A stretch of 64,000 bases of DNA from Micromonospora lutea (GTDB taxonomy: Bacteria > Actinomycetota > Actinomycetes > Mycobacteriales > Micromonosporaceae), in contig NZ_BOPB01000031.1 in NCBI RefSeq assembly GCF_016863535.1, positions 61,092 through 125,091 of the forward strand, written 5' to 3'. The notes beneath the pieces were generated by a model that ran no database searches, had not been told where the DNA came from, and saw only the letters and a program-made list of their open reading frames with translations. A program made the translations under genes and the position numbers. How positions within the stretch are numbered: position 1 is the first letter of the stretch; each line of letters starts with the position of its first letter. Below are positions 1 to 8,989 of this stretch, in pieces.

Positions 1-1
1 G

Positions 2-1075
2 GACCCGCAGATGACCGCGTTGCTCACCGCCCTGCTGCTGCTCATCCCGATCTTCGCGGCCGGGATCGCGATCGCCTGGATGATGGGACGGCTGGCCGGT
101 GTGCGGCACGCCCTGCCGATGATCCTGATCATCGGCACCGTCCTGGGTGCTGGGCAGATCGGGTTCGTCCTGGTCAGCCCGGAGCTCTCCTCGTTCCTGG
201 CCGCCACGCTCGCCCTGCTCTGCCTCTATCCGCTCTCCCGCTGGTCGCGCTACCGCAACGAGGCGCCGCTGGACGATCTGCCCGCCATGAGCGCGGAGAA
301 ATCCGCCGACGACACCGAGGAGCCGGCGCCGGTCATGGGCCTGGGCTGGGCATTGTTCCCCTACGCGGTCCTCACCGTGGTCTCGGTGCTCGTCCTGCTC
401 GTCGAACCGGTCGCTGCGCTGCTCGAACAGGTGAGCTTCGCGCCGTCCTTCCCCGAGGTCAGCACCGGTTTCGGGGTCGTCAACGAGGGCATGGCGGCGT
501 ACGAGCCACTCACGCCGCTGTCCGATCCCGGAGGCTTCCTGCTGCTCGCTGCCCTGGTCAGCTGGCCTGTCTACCGGGCCCGAGGATATTTCCAGGCCTG
601 GCGCGACAGAGCCGATCCACCGCCGATCTTGTCGACGACCGTCTCCGACTCGGTGCCGGCCCTGACCGCCGTGGTCACCTTCCTGGTCCTGGCGTCGGTG
701 ATGAGCCACACCGGCCAGACGGAGGTGCTCGCGCTGGGCATCGCCGCGGTGGCGCCACCGTTGGTCTACGCCTTCCTCGCCAACATCATCGGCATCATCG
801 GCGCGCTGGTGACCAACAGCAGCACCTCCTCGAACGTCCTGTTCGCCCCCGTGCACACCACCATCGCGGAAACCCAGGGCGTCTCGCAGGCCGCCGTGCT
901 CGCCGCCCAGAGCGCGGGCGGGGCCGTGGGCAACGTCGTCGCACCGACGAACCTCATCCTCGGCACCACGACCACCGGCATCAGTGGCCAGGAGGGCGCG
1001 ATCCTGCGCAAGACCATCCCGTGGGCGGCCGTCGTGGCCGTGCTCACCGGCGTCGCCACCATCGCCCTGATCTGA
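2..1075 (+). CDS. LctP-family L-lactate/glycolate-type permease, 3' part
   Basis: Polytopic inner-membrane permease. The reading frame is open to the first bases of the window, so the gene starts upstream. About 357 residues are visible, against roughly 530-560 for full LctP proteins. The C-terminal half shows the LctP hallmark NSSTSSNVLFAPV (near residue 275) followed by AAQSAGGAVGNVVAPTN and an EGAILR segment, matching lactate permeases (TC 2.A.14). Several hydrophobic helices are visible, with a charged cytoplasmic loop near residues 80-105. Downstream are a tiny membrane protein and a gamma-glutamyltransferase in the same direction, so the substrate may be a small carboxylate tied to that pathway. 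Family call is fairly sure; substrate is unknown. Confidence 0.75.
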   Translation, partial: DPQMTALLTALLLLIPIFAAGIAIAWMMGRLAGVRHALPMILIIGTVLGAGQIGFVLVSPELSSFLAATLALLCLYPLSRWSRYRNEAPLDDLPAMSAEKSADDTEEPAPVMGLGWALFPYAVLTVVSVLVLLVEPVAALLEQVSFAPSFPEVSTGFGVVNEGMAAYEPLTPLSDPGGFLLLAALVSWPVYRARGYFQAWRDRADPPPILSTTVSDSVPALTAVVTFLVLASVMSHTGQTEVLALGIAAVAPPLVYAFLANIIGIIGALVTNSSTSSNVLFAPVHTTIAETQGVSQAAVLAAQSAGGAVGNVVAPTNLILGTTTTGISGQEGAILRKTIPWAAVVAVLTGVATIALI

Positions 1076-1085
1076 GAGGAGAACC

Positions 1086-1265
1086 GTGACCCAGCTCCAC
1101 ATCGAGGGGGCGGCACTGATCGCCATGCTGGCCGCCATGCCGTTGATCAGCTGGGGCTCCACCGGCGGGCCGGACGTCGCCACCGTCGTCGGCGCCGTCC
1201 TGCTGGCCGCCGGCTTGATCACCCTGACCGCCCTGCGTTTCGTCAACCTTGAGGGAGAGTCATGA
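1086..1265 (+). CDS. small membrane protein, 59 aa, unknown
   Basis: GTG start 10 bases after the permease stop, preceded by gagaggaga (a good ribosome binding site). The last codons overlap the ATG of the gamma-glutamyltransferase gene as ATGA, so translation looks coupled. The protein has two hydrophobic stretches (about residues 9-22 and 30-48) with no charges inside, consistent with two membrane helices. Its position between a permease and an enzyme suggests a small accessory subunit of the transporter, but I recognise no family. Confidence 0.6.
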   Translation: MTQLHIEGAALIAMLAAMPLISWGSTGGPDVATVVGAVLLAAGLITLTALRFVNLEGES

Positions 1266-2911
1266 CCAGCGCCAACGGACCGGCCACCGGACGGCCCGCC
1301 GCCCGCGCCGAGCGCGGCATGGTGAGCGCCCCTCATCAGCTCGCCTCCAGCGCCGGCCTGCACGCTCTGCGCCGCGGCGGCAGCGCGGCCGACGCGGCCA
1401 TCGCGGCGAACGCGGTGCTGTGTGTGGTCTATCCGCACATGGCCGGCCTGGGTGGTGACGCCTTCGCCCTGATCCGTCCGCCGGGCCGGCCGGTCGAGGC
1501 ACTCAACGCCGCCGGTCCGGCGGGATCGAAGGCCACCCGCGAGCACTACGAGCGCGCCGGACACACCGAGGAGATTCCCAGCCGGGGCCCGCTCGCCGCG
1601 CTGACGGTGCCCGGGGCGGTGGACGGCTGGCGTCAGGCGCACGAGCGGCACGGTCGCCTGCCGTGGGGCGAACTGTTCGACGACGCCATCCACCTGGCCC
1701 GCTCCGGTTTCCCGGTGTCCCGATCCCTGGCTCAGTGGCTACCGCAGGACGCCGCGATGCTTCGCCAGGACCCCGGCGCGTCGTCCATCTTCCTGCCGGG
1801 AGGTCGCGTCCCTCGGGAGGGGGACCGACTGGTCAACCCGGATCTCGCCCGTGCTTTCGAGGCCATCGCCCGCCGGGGTGCGCGCGAGGGGTTCTACGAG
1901 GGCGAGTTGGCGCAGCGGCTCTGCCATGTCGCCGAGTCCCCGCTGGTGCCGGAGGATTTCGCCGGGTTCACGGCGTCCTGGGTGGCGCCGATCGAGACGA
2001 CGTACCGGGGCCTGACGGTGCTCGAATTTCCGCCCAGCACGCAGGGCTTCGCGGCCCTGCAGATGCTCAACATCCTCGAAGGCTACGACGTCGCCGGATG
2101 GGGTGATCTGAGCGTCGAGTACGTCCATCACGCCACCGAGGCGGTGAAGTTGGCTTTCGCCGATCGCGATGCCTGGCTCACCGACCCCAAGCATCACGAC
2201 ATCCCGCTGGACCGGTTGCTGGCCAAGGACTACGCCGACGAGCGTCGTCGTCGGATAGACCCGACGGCCGCGCTCGACGCGGTTGCGCTGGACAGCGGAG
2301 TCCCCGGCGGCTGGACCGGTGTTCGCCCCGTCCCCGCCGGCGACACCTGCTACCTGGCTGCCGTGGACGCCGACGGCATGGTGGTTTCCTTCATCGAGTC
2401 GATCTACCACGATTTCGGCTCCGGCGTCGTCCCCGAGGGCACCGGCATCCTGCTGCAGAACCGTGGATCGTTCTTCTCCCTCGACGAGGAGCACCACAAC
2501 CGGCTCGACCCCGACAAGCACACCTTCCACACCCTCATGCCCGGCATGGTCCTGCGCGAGGACGGATCCCCGTACGCGGCGCTCGGCACGATGGGCGGGG
2601 AGGGCCAGCCGCAGACGCAGGTCGCGATGCTGACCCGGATGGTGGACTTCGGCTACGACGTCCAGCAGGCGATCGAGGCCCCGCGCTGGCTGATGGGCCG
2701 CACCTGGGGAGCCGAGTCGCGAGACCTCTGGCTGGAGGGCCGCATCCCTGACCCGGTGGTGCACGAACTGGAACGGCTCGGTCAACCCGTCCGGATGCTG
2801 CCGGACTGGGACGACAACCTGGGGCACGCCCACGCCATCCGGATCCATCCCGACGGTTTCCTTGAGGGTGGTGCCGACCCGCGCGGCGACGGCGCCGCGC
2901 TCGGATTCTGA
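1262..2911 (+). CDS. gamma-glutamyltransferase family protein
   Basis: 549 residues, normal length for the family. These N-terminal-nucleophile hydrolases cut gamma-glutamyl bonds (glutathione and relatives) after self-cleavage into two chains. Visible signs are an N-terminal GGSAADAAIAANAVL block with HMAGLGGDAF, which is the family start; the probable processing site at GDT, with Thr362 as catalytic nucleophile; and a C-terminal GTMGGEGQPQTQ segment with the late EAPRW motif. No signal peptide is seen, so it may be cytoplasmic like the actinobacterial and archaeal relatives. It is coupled by ATGA to the 59-aa gene and followed by a hydrolase gene, suggesting joint catabolism of an amide or gamma-glutamyl compound. 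True substrate is unknown. Confidence 0.88.
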   Translation: MTSANGPATGRPAARAERGMVSAPHQLASSAGLHALRRGGSAADAAIAANAVLCVVYPHMAGLGGDAFALIRPPGRPVEALNAAGPAGSKATREHYERAGHTEEIPSRGPLAALTVPGAVDGWRQAHERHGRLPWGELFDDAIHLARSGFPVSRSLAQWLPQDAAMLRQDPGASSIFLPGGRVPREGDRLVNPDLARAFEAIARRGAREGFYEGELAQRLCHVAESPLVPEDFAGFTASWVAPIETTYRGLTVLEFPPSTQGFAALQMLNILEGYDVAGWGDLSVEYVHHATEAVKLAFADRDAWLTDPKHHDIPLDRLLAKDYADERRRRIDPTAALDAVALDSGVPGGWTGVRPVPAGDTCYLAAVDADGMVVSFIESIYHDFGSGVVPEGTGILLQNRGSFFSLDEEHHNRLDPDKHTFHTLMPGMVLREDGSPYAALGTMGGEGQPQTQVAMLTRMVDFGYDVQQAIEAPRWLMGRTWGAESRDLWLEGRIPDPVVHELERLGQPVRMLPDWDDNLGHAHAIRIHPDGFLEGGADPRGDGAALGF

Positions 2912-2938
2912 TCCGACCCCGACCACCGGACCGGAGAG

Positions 2939-3760
2939 ATGATGACGCATCCACACCGCGAGATCTACGCCCGCTCCCCGGAGGGCGGGGTGCAACTGGC
3001 CGCCAGCGCCGACCGGTGGTATCTCACCGACGACCACGTGCACCTGTCCCCGCATCACACCGAGGGCCGGCTGATGCGCTTCGACGCCCAGCTCCTGCCG
3101 ATCGTGGACAACCCCAGCCGGGGGGCGCTGATCATCACCGACATGCAGAACGACTTCTGCTCTCCCGGGGGCTGGACGCACCGCTCCGGACTGGACCACA
3201 AGGCCTGCCGGGAAGCCATCCCGGGAGTGCAGCGGGCCATCGAGGCGGCGCGGGCACACGGCATGTGGATCATCTGGGTGTACTGGCACAACCGGCCGGA
3301 CCTGCGCAACCTCGGTGCCCCTACGCTGTACTCGTTCAAGCACTCCCCGGACCAGGCCGGCATCGGGCAGGACCTGGACCACGGCCCGGTCCTGCTGAGC
3401 GATTCGTGGGGCGCGGAGATCGTCGACGAGTTGAAGCCCTACGCCGACGAGGACGACATCCATGTCGAGAAGGTGCGGATGTCCGGCTTCGTCGGCACCC
3501 ACCTGGAGCAGGTGCTGCGTACGCAGGGCATCTCGACGCTCTTCTTCAGCGGTGTGAACACTGACCAGTGCGTGACGACGACCATGCAGGACGCCTATTT
3601 CCTCGACTACAACGCGGTGCTCCTCACCGACGCCACCGCCACCTCAAGCCCGGCCTACTGCAAGGATGCGGTGATTTTCAACGCGCGGAACTGCTGGGGC
3701 TTCACGATGACCACCGAGGCCTTCGCCTCCCCGACGCCCTACCCCGCTGAGAACGGTTGA
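2939..3760 (+). CDS. isochorismatase-family cysteine hydrolase
   Basis: 273 residues. The fold is that of cysteine hydrolases acting on amides and ureido compounds (RutB, N-carbamoylsarcosine and biuret hydrolases). The catalytic triad is readable: Asp in ALIITDMQNDF, Lys in HVEKVRMSGF, and Cys in FFSGVNTDQCVTTT. There is an N-terminal extension of about 55 residues before the first strand. The ATG at 2939 follows ggagag; a second ATG sits at 2942. It lies 27 bases after the gamma-glutamyltransferase gene, in the same operon. An amidohydrolase role fits better than isochorismatase itself, since no siderophore genes adjoin. Confidence 0.85.
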   Translation: MMTHPHREIYARSPEGGVQLAASADRWYLTDDHVHLSPHHTEGRLMRFDAQLLPIVDNPSRGALIITDMQNDFCSPGGWTHRSGLDHKACREAIPGVQRAIEAARAHGMWIIWVYWHNRPDLRNLGAPTLYSFKHSPDQAGIGQDLDHGPVLLSDSWGAEIVDELKPYADEDDIHVEKVRMSGFVGTHLEQVLRTQGISTLFFSGVNTDQCVTTTMQDAYFLDYNAVLLTDATATSSPAYCKDAVIFNARNCWGFTMTTEAFASPTPYPAENG

Positions 3761-3872
3761 GGGCGCGTCTCCGCTCGTGCTGCGTCGGAGGGACTACGAC
3801 ATTAGGTGAAGGTGATGTCGGCAGGCGATGATGCCTGTGCGCGCGGCGGTGGCGCGTGAGGGAGGTGGCGAG

Positions 3873-5885
3873 GTGGACGACTGGCTGCCTGACGTTCAGG
3901 TGCTCGCCATGCTGGACCTGGAGCCGCAGGGCTGGATGGTGGCCCGGGCGGTGCACGATGGCAGCCTGATCGTTGACTTCGAGCTGGTCTACATCAACGA
4001 CGCGGGTTGCCGCTTGGTCGGCCGGCCGCGCGGCGAGTTGGTCGGCCGCCGCTACCGAGACCTGTGGCCGGAGACCGTGCACGACGGGACGCTTCCGTTC
4101 TACCGGTCGGTCGTGGAGACGGGGAACCCGGCCCTACGCAACGTGTATTACGAGCGACAGTCCATCGCCGGACACTTCGAGTTCCGGGTGGGTCCGTACC
4201 GCGACGGGATCATCGTTCGGTGCGTGGACCTGCGCCAGGTGACGGTGTCTCCGCAGTCGGCAGGTGCGGTACGCCTGTACGACATGCTCGACACCGCGTT
4301 CGACGGGTTCACGGTGTTTCGTCCCGTGCGGGAGGGCAGTGACGAAATCGTGGACTTCGTCTGTGAATTCGTCAATCAGGTCGGGGCCAAATTGACCGGC
4401 TGCAGCGTCGAGGATGTGATCGGTCACCGGCTCAGCGAGATTTCTGCGCACAGCTGGGCCAGCGGGCTGTTCGATCGCTACCGCACGGTGGCCGAGACCG
4501 GAGAACCGTGGCGGCAGGAGCTCACGTATCCCGAGATCGGCCAGGTGTGGGAGATCAAGGTTGGGCGTACGAGCGGCGGTCATGTCGCGGTGTCCTTTCG
4601 AGAGATCACCGAGCAGGTCGACAAGCAGCGACAGATGGCCGAAAGCGCCGCCCGCGCCGAACAGGCCGCCGCCCGCGCCCGCAGCTTGGAGAGCGTGACC
4701 GCGGCATTGGTGGCGGCGAGCACGACAGCGCAGGTGTACACCGCCATCGGATCGGTGCTGCGGCCCTCGGCCGGCGGGCAGTCGCTGGCGCTGCTCCTGC
4801 GCCAGGATCAGTCCCTGCGCCTTGCCTACCACGCCGCGTACGAACCGGAGGTCGTCGCGCGACTGCATGATCTGCCGATCGAGCATCCCTACCCGGCGGC
4901 GACCGTCGCCCACACCGGAGAGCCGCGCTACCTGTCCTCACTGGCGCAGTTTCACGCCGCTCAGCCCGACCCAGAGACAGCCGTCCCGCCCGGGTCCCGC
5001 CAGGCGTGGGCCTTTCTCCCGCTGACCGTGGCCGGTGAGGTGCTGGGCGCGTTGGTCGTCGGCTATCGGGAACCGCGCGACTTCGATCCCGACACCAGGT
5101 CGACGTTGACAGCACTGGCGGGGTTGGGAGCCCAGGCACTTCAGCGGGCGATGCTCTTCGAGACCAGCGTGTCGATCGCCTCCGAGCTGCAGCATGCCCT
5201 GCTGCCGGCGACGCTGCCGCAGACGGCGGGGCTGCGGCACGCGGCCCGGTATCTGCCGTGGACGCGCGGCGCCGAGGTGGGCGGCGACTGGTACGACATC
5301 ATTCCCATCAGTGCCGACCGTGTCGCCGTGGTGATCGGCGATGTCGCCGGCCACAACACCGCGGCTGCGGCGACGATGGGTCAGGTCCGTGACGCTCTGC
5401 GCGCGTACGCCATCGCCGGGCAGCGGCCCTCCATGGTCATGAACAACGTCAACCACCTCATCCGCGCTCTGCGGTTGAACACCATGGCCACCTGCTGTTA
5501 CCTGCAGCTGGACGTCGCCGAGGGCGCGGTGACCGGAGTGCTTGCCGGGCATCCAGCCCCGATCCTGCGCGACGCACGAACCACCGGCCTGGTCCGCCTC
5601 TCCACCCACCCTGCCCTGGGTGTCTCCGACTCCGTTGTCTACCGCGAGAACAACTTCGACCTCCCGCCGGCCGCCACCTTGGTGCTGTACACCGACGGAC
5701 TCGTGGAGGACCGCAGCCATCCGCTCGACCGGGGCCTGGCGGAGTTGTGCGCGGCAGTGAACGACGCGCCCCGGCTCGATCCGGCGGAGATCCTGGATCA
5801 CATCCTGGCCAGTGACGTCGGACCGTGGCCGCGGCGCGACGACATCGCCCTGCTCTGTCTCACCCGGAACCCGCTTGAGCGCTGA
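3873..5885 (+). CDS. PAS-PAS-GAF-SpoIIE (PP2C) serine phosphatase
   Basis: Soluble sensor phosphatase of about 670 residues, of the actinobacterial RsbU type that acts on anti-sigma-factor antagonists. Order seen: a PAS-like domain at the N-terminus with YINDAGCRLVGRPRGELVGR, a second PAS-like domain around 150-260, a short alanine-rich coiled coil, a GAF domain around 285-430, then PP2C/SpoIIE with metal motifs GGDWYD and IGDVAGHN and a late LYTDGLVEDR. The frame opens at an ATG at 3828, but the GTG at 3873 has ggagg 7 bases upstream and is preferred. The 3' end overlaps the convergent alcohol dehydrogenase gene by 26 bp. No partner anti-sigma gene is adjacent. Confidence 0.85.
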   Translation: MDDWLPDVQVLAMLDLEPQGWMVARAVHDGSLIVDFELVYINDAGCRLVGRPRGELVGRRYRDLWPETVHDGTLPFYRSVVETGNPALRNVYYERQSIAGHFEFRVGPYRDGIIVRCVDLRQVTVSPQSAGAVRLYDMLDTAFDGFTVFRPVREGSDEIVDFVCEFVNQVGAKLTGCSVEDVIGHRLSEISAHSWASGLFDRYRTVAETGEPWRQELTYPEIGQVWEIKVGRTSGGHVAVSFREITEQVDKQRQMAESAARAEQAAARARSLESVTAALVAASTTAQVYTAIGSVLRPSAGGQSLALLLRQDQSLRLAYHAAYEPEVVARLHDLPIEHPYPAATVAHTGEPRYLSSLAQFHAAQPDPETAVPPGSRQAWAFLPLTVAGEVLGALVVGYREPRDFDPDTRSTLTALAGLGAQALQRAMLFETSVSIASELQHALLPATLPQTAGLRHAARYLPWTRGAEVGGDWYDIIPISADRVAVVIGDVAGHNTAAAATMGQVRDALRAYAIAGQRPSMVMNNVNHLIRALRLNTMATCCYLQLDVAEGAVTGVLAGHPAPILRDARTTGLVRLSTHPALGVSDSVVYRENNFDLPPAATLVLYTDGLVEDRSHPLDRGLAELCAAVNDAPRLDPAEILDHILASDVGPWPRRDDIALLCLTRNPLER

Positions 5886-7143
5886 CCGGGCGATCCGGGC
5901 CCCGGTCACCATCTCTGCTCGGAGGCAGGAGGTGTCGGGTTCGATCCCCGGTCCAGGCCGCTTCGAGGATCGCGGTCAGGCTGGCGGTGTCGTTCGGGCC
6001 TGGATGGTTCTGGATCAGGCGGGTGACACCCGCGGCCATCTCCGCGAAGCGGGGGAGGTCGGCGCGTGCCACCCCGATGTCCGCCAAGGTGGGCGGGAGA
6101 CCGATGTCGGCAAGGAACCCGTCGAGCCAGGCGAGGAACGTATCCGCGGCCTCGGCATCCGATGCGTCGGTCACGTCGAGCCCGCACACCCCGGCGAGGA
6201 CGGCCAACCGGTCACTGATGGCGTCCCTGGCCGCATCCAGCGCGTAGGGCAGCAGCAGCCCGACGCCCAGGCCGTGCGGCGTGTGCGTGGCGGCGCCGAT
6301 GGGGTACTGGAGGGCGTGCGGGGCCGCGGTGCCCGCGTGGGAAAAGGCGAGCCCGGCGAGCATGGACCCGTAGGACATGTCCGCGCGCGCGTCCGTGTCG
6401 CCTCCGTCCCTGACCGCACGGCGCAGGCTCCGGGCGATCCGCTCAGCAGCCAGGAGCGCGTAATGGTCGGTGATCGAGTTGCGGCCGAGGAACACCTGCT
6501 CCACCGGGTCGCGCGGTCCGTGGGCCCGGGGCCGGGCGGTGTAGCTCTCCACCGCGTGACAAAACGCGTCGATGCCGGAGTGGGCGGTGACGGTCGCAGG
6601 GCAGGTGTACGTGAGTTCCGGGTCGACGATGGCGAAGTCAGGGACGATGTGGACGCTGGAAACTCCCACTTTCAGTTCGCGGTCCGGGTCGGTCAACACC
6701 GCGACGGGGGTGAGTTCGGAGCCGGTGCCTGACGTCGTGGGGACCGCGACGAGAGGAATGGTCGGCCCCGGCACCTTCGACTCGCCGTAGAAGTCGCGCG
6801 GCGTCCCACCGTGTCGTCGGATGACGCCGACGATTTTCGCGAGGTCGATCACCGTGCCACCCCCGATGGCGAGGATCACGTCGGCGTCCACCTCGGCGGC
6901 GACCGAGACAGCCAGCGCGACGTCGGCAAGCGGCACGTCGGGAGTCGCGTCGGAGAAGACCTCGACGACCTCGACCTTCTCCCGCACGGCGGCGACGATC
7001 TCGGCCACGGCCGGCTGCCTCAGCAGCACCTGATCGGTCAAGATGAGGACGCGCGAGCCATTCTCGGCCACCACTCGTGGGATGTTCTGTGCGACCCCTT
7101 CGCCCACTATCAGCTGGCGTGGTCCGCGGACGGTCTCAAGCAT
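5860..7143 (-). CDS. iron-containing alcohol dehydrogenase
   Basis: 427 residues, with a tail of about 40 residues beyond the usual end. NAD(P)-dependent oxidoreductases of this family reduce aldehydes or oxidise alcohols and need Fe or Zn. Visible: nucleotide-binding GGGTVIDLAK, AVPTTSGTGSELT, then metal-ligand regions GIDAFCHAVESYTA and THTPHGLGVGLLLPY. It lies downstream of an aldehyde dehydrogenase and a sugar/polyol ABC importer on the same strand, so the three may take up and oxidise an alcohol or polyol. It could also be a maleylacetate-reductase-like or lactaldehyde-reductase-like member; the specificity cannot be read. Confidence 0.85.
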   Translation of the reverse strand: MLETVRGPRQLIVGEGVAQNIPRVVAENGSRVLILTDQVLLRQPAVAEIVAAVREKVEVVEVFSDATPDVPLADVALAVSVAAEVDADVILAIGGGTVIDLAKIVGVIRRHGGTPRDFYGESKVPGPTIPLVAVPTTSGTGSELTPVAVLTDPDRELKVGVSSVHIVPDFAIVDPELTYTCPATVTAHSGIDAFCHAVESYTARPRAHGPRDPVEQVFLGRNSITDHYALLAAERIARSLRRAVRDGGDTDARADMSYGSMLAGLAFSHAGTAAPHALQYPIGAATHTPHGLGVGLLLPYALDAARDAISDRLAVLAGVCGLDVTDASDAEAADTFLAWLDGFLADIGLPPTLADIGVARADLPRFAEMAAGVTRLIQNHPGPNDTASLTAILEAAWTGDRTRHLLPPSRDGDRGPDRPVSAQAGSG

Positions 7144-7260
7144 GTCAGTGCCTCTCCGGAACGTCGGCGGCGATGTGCCGGACGCACGTCCAGGTCACCT
7201 GCGGGACCGGGATGGCGTCGGCGAGGTGATTCTCGGCGGGCGTCCGGAGCGGTAGGCCGG

Positions 7261-8721
7261 TCACGGTAGGTCGATCGCCGCGTAGGTGACGTCGAGGTAC
7301 TCGAGGATGCCCTCGTGCGACCCCTCCTTGCCGAGCCCGGACTGCTTCACGCCGCCGAACGGAGCTGCCGGGTCCGAGATCAGGCCACGGTTGATGCCGA
7401 TCATCCCGGTGTTCAGACCTTCGGTGAACCGGAGCGCCCGCTGGAGGTCCCGAGTGAAGATGTATCCGACGAGACCGTGCTCGGTGTCGTTGGCCTTCAC
7501 CAGCACCTCGTCGTCGGAGGTGAACGAGATGATCGGCGCGACCGGGCCGAAGATCTCCGTCCGGAGCATCCGCGCATCGTCGGGCACGTCGACGAGGACG
7601 GTAGGCGGGTAGAAATGGCCCGGCCCTTCCGGACGCTCGCCGCCCACCAGGACCCGGGCGCCGCGATCGACCGCGTCGGCGACGAGCTCGTCGATCGCGG
7701 TGACCGAGGCCTCGTCGATCAACGCCCCGACGTCCACGCCGTCGTCGAGACCATGGCCCACCGAGAGCCTGCCCATCCGCTCGGCGAAGCGCGCCGTGAA
7801 CTCCTCGCGCACCGGCTCCTCAACGTAGATCCGGTTGGCCGCGATGCAGGACTCCCCGATGTTGCGCATCTTGGCCACCATGGCACCGTCGAGCGCGACG
7901 TCCAGGTCGGCGTCGGCACAGACGATCAGGGCCGCGTTGCCGCCCAGTTCCATTGAGGTACGCAGCACGTTGTCCGCAGCCTGTCGGAGCAGCACGCGCC
8001 CGACCTCGGTCGACCCGGTGAACGACAGCTTGCGGGTCCGACTGTCGGCCAACAGCGCGGAGACCACCGCGCCGGAACGCTTGGTGGTCACCACGTTGAC
8101 GACGCCCGGGGGAACGCCGACCTCCTCCATGATGCGGGCCAGCAACAGCATGGTGAGTGGCGTCTGGCCTGCTGGCTTGGTGATCGTGGTGCAGCCCGCG
8201 GCCAGCGCGGGGGCGATCTTGCGGGCGCCCATGGCCAACGGAAAGTTCCAGGGAGTCACGAACACGCACGGTCCGACCGGCTTCGGCACGGTGAGGATGC
8301 GGTATCCGCCTGCGGGAGCGGCGCTGTAGCGCCCCTCGACGCGTACCGCCTCCTCGGCGAACCAGCGGAAGAACTCGGCGCCGTAGGTCACCTCTGCCCG
8401 AGCCTCGGCGAGCGGTTTGCCCATTTCGAGCGTTATCAGCCGGGCGATCTCCTCGGACCGCTCGGTCAGTGCCCGGTACGTCGCGGTCAACAGCTCTGAC
8501 CGTTTCCGTGGCGGGGTCGCCGCCCACGGGGCCGCTGCCGTGCTCGCCGCGTCCAGAGCGGCGAGCCCGTCAACGGCGTCGCCGTCCGCCACCTCGGCGA
8601 TGGTCTTGCCGGTGGCCGGGTCCTCGACGGCAAAGGTGGCTCCGCTTGCGGCGTCGCGCCACGTCTCGCCGATCCGGAGCCGCCGGTGCTCGGGGGCCAG
8701 GACGTTCATCGGGTCGCTCAA
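7261..8721 (-). CDS. NAD(P)-dependent aldehyde dehydrogenase, succinate-semialdehyde type
   Basis: 486 residues, full length. It oxidises an aldehyde to its acid. Motifs: FVTPWNFPLAMGARKIAPAL, SFTGSTEVGR for cofactor binding, catalytic Glu in MELGGNAALIV, catalytic Cys in IGESCIAANR, and FGPVAPI near the end. The GESCIAANR context and overall pattern resemble succinate-semialdehyde and glutarate-semialdehyde dehydrogenases. It ends 117 bp before the alcohol dehydrogenase start, and the pair would carry an alcohol to an acid. Exact substrate not deducible. Confidence 0.88.
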   Translation of the reverse strand: MSDPMNVLAPEHRRLRIGETWRDAASGATFAVEDPATGKTIAEVADGDAVDGLAALDAASTAAAPWAATPPRKRSELLTATYRALTERSEEIARLITLEMGKPLAEARAEVTYGAEFFRWFAEEAVRVEGRYSAAPAGGYRILTVPKPVGPCVFVTPWNFPLAMGARKIAPALAAGCTTITKPAGQTPLTMLLLARIMEEVGVPPGVVNVVTTKRSGAVVSALLADSRTRKLSFTGSTEVGRVLLRQAADNVLRTSMELGGNAALIVCADADLDVALDGAMVAKMRNIGESCIAANRIYVEEPVREEFTARFAERMGRLSVGHGLDDGVDVGALIDEASVTAIDELVADAVDRGARVLVGGERPEGPGHFYPPTVLVDVPDDARMLRTEIFGPVAPIISFTSDDEVLVKANDTEHGLVGYIFTRDLQRALRFTEGLNTGMIGINRGLISDPAAPFGGVKQSGLGKEGSHEGILEYLDVTYAAIDLP

Positions 8722-8989
8722 TGCCTCGCCTCCTGTGATCTTCCTGGTGGTCTCTGGTGTGCCTCAGTGATCGCGCTGTGCGGGTAGCCGGACGGCTCAC
8801 CCGCCTCGTCCGGGCGAGGGGTGTCGAGCGGGTCGAATGGGGCAGTGGCTCCGGTCCGCGGGGCGACGGCCCCGCGCCACCGATCTCGCCGCCACGGCCG
8901 TCTCAGCGTTGTCAGGCCGTGCCCGGCGGCGACGGTCCGCTGAGGTTCGATGGCCGTGCGGACGCATGGTGCCGTCGCCGCCCGCGCGG

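Noticed and set aside
1739..3502. 587-residue open frame on the minus strand
   Set aside because: Runs opposite the gamma-glutamyltransferase and hydrolase genes, which have clear motifs; the translation is low-complexity and Val/Gln-rich, typical of antisense in high-GC DNA.
2939..3760. True isochorismatase for siderophore synthesis
   Set aside because: No siderophore genes nearby; the DMQND/VNTDQCV pattern is shared by many amidohydrolases of the family.
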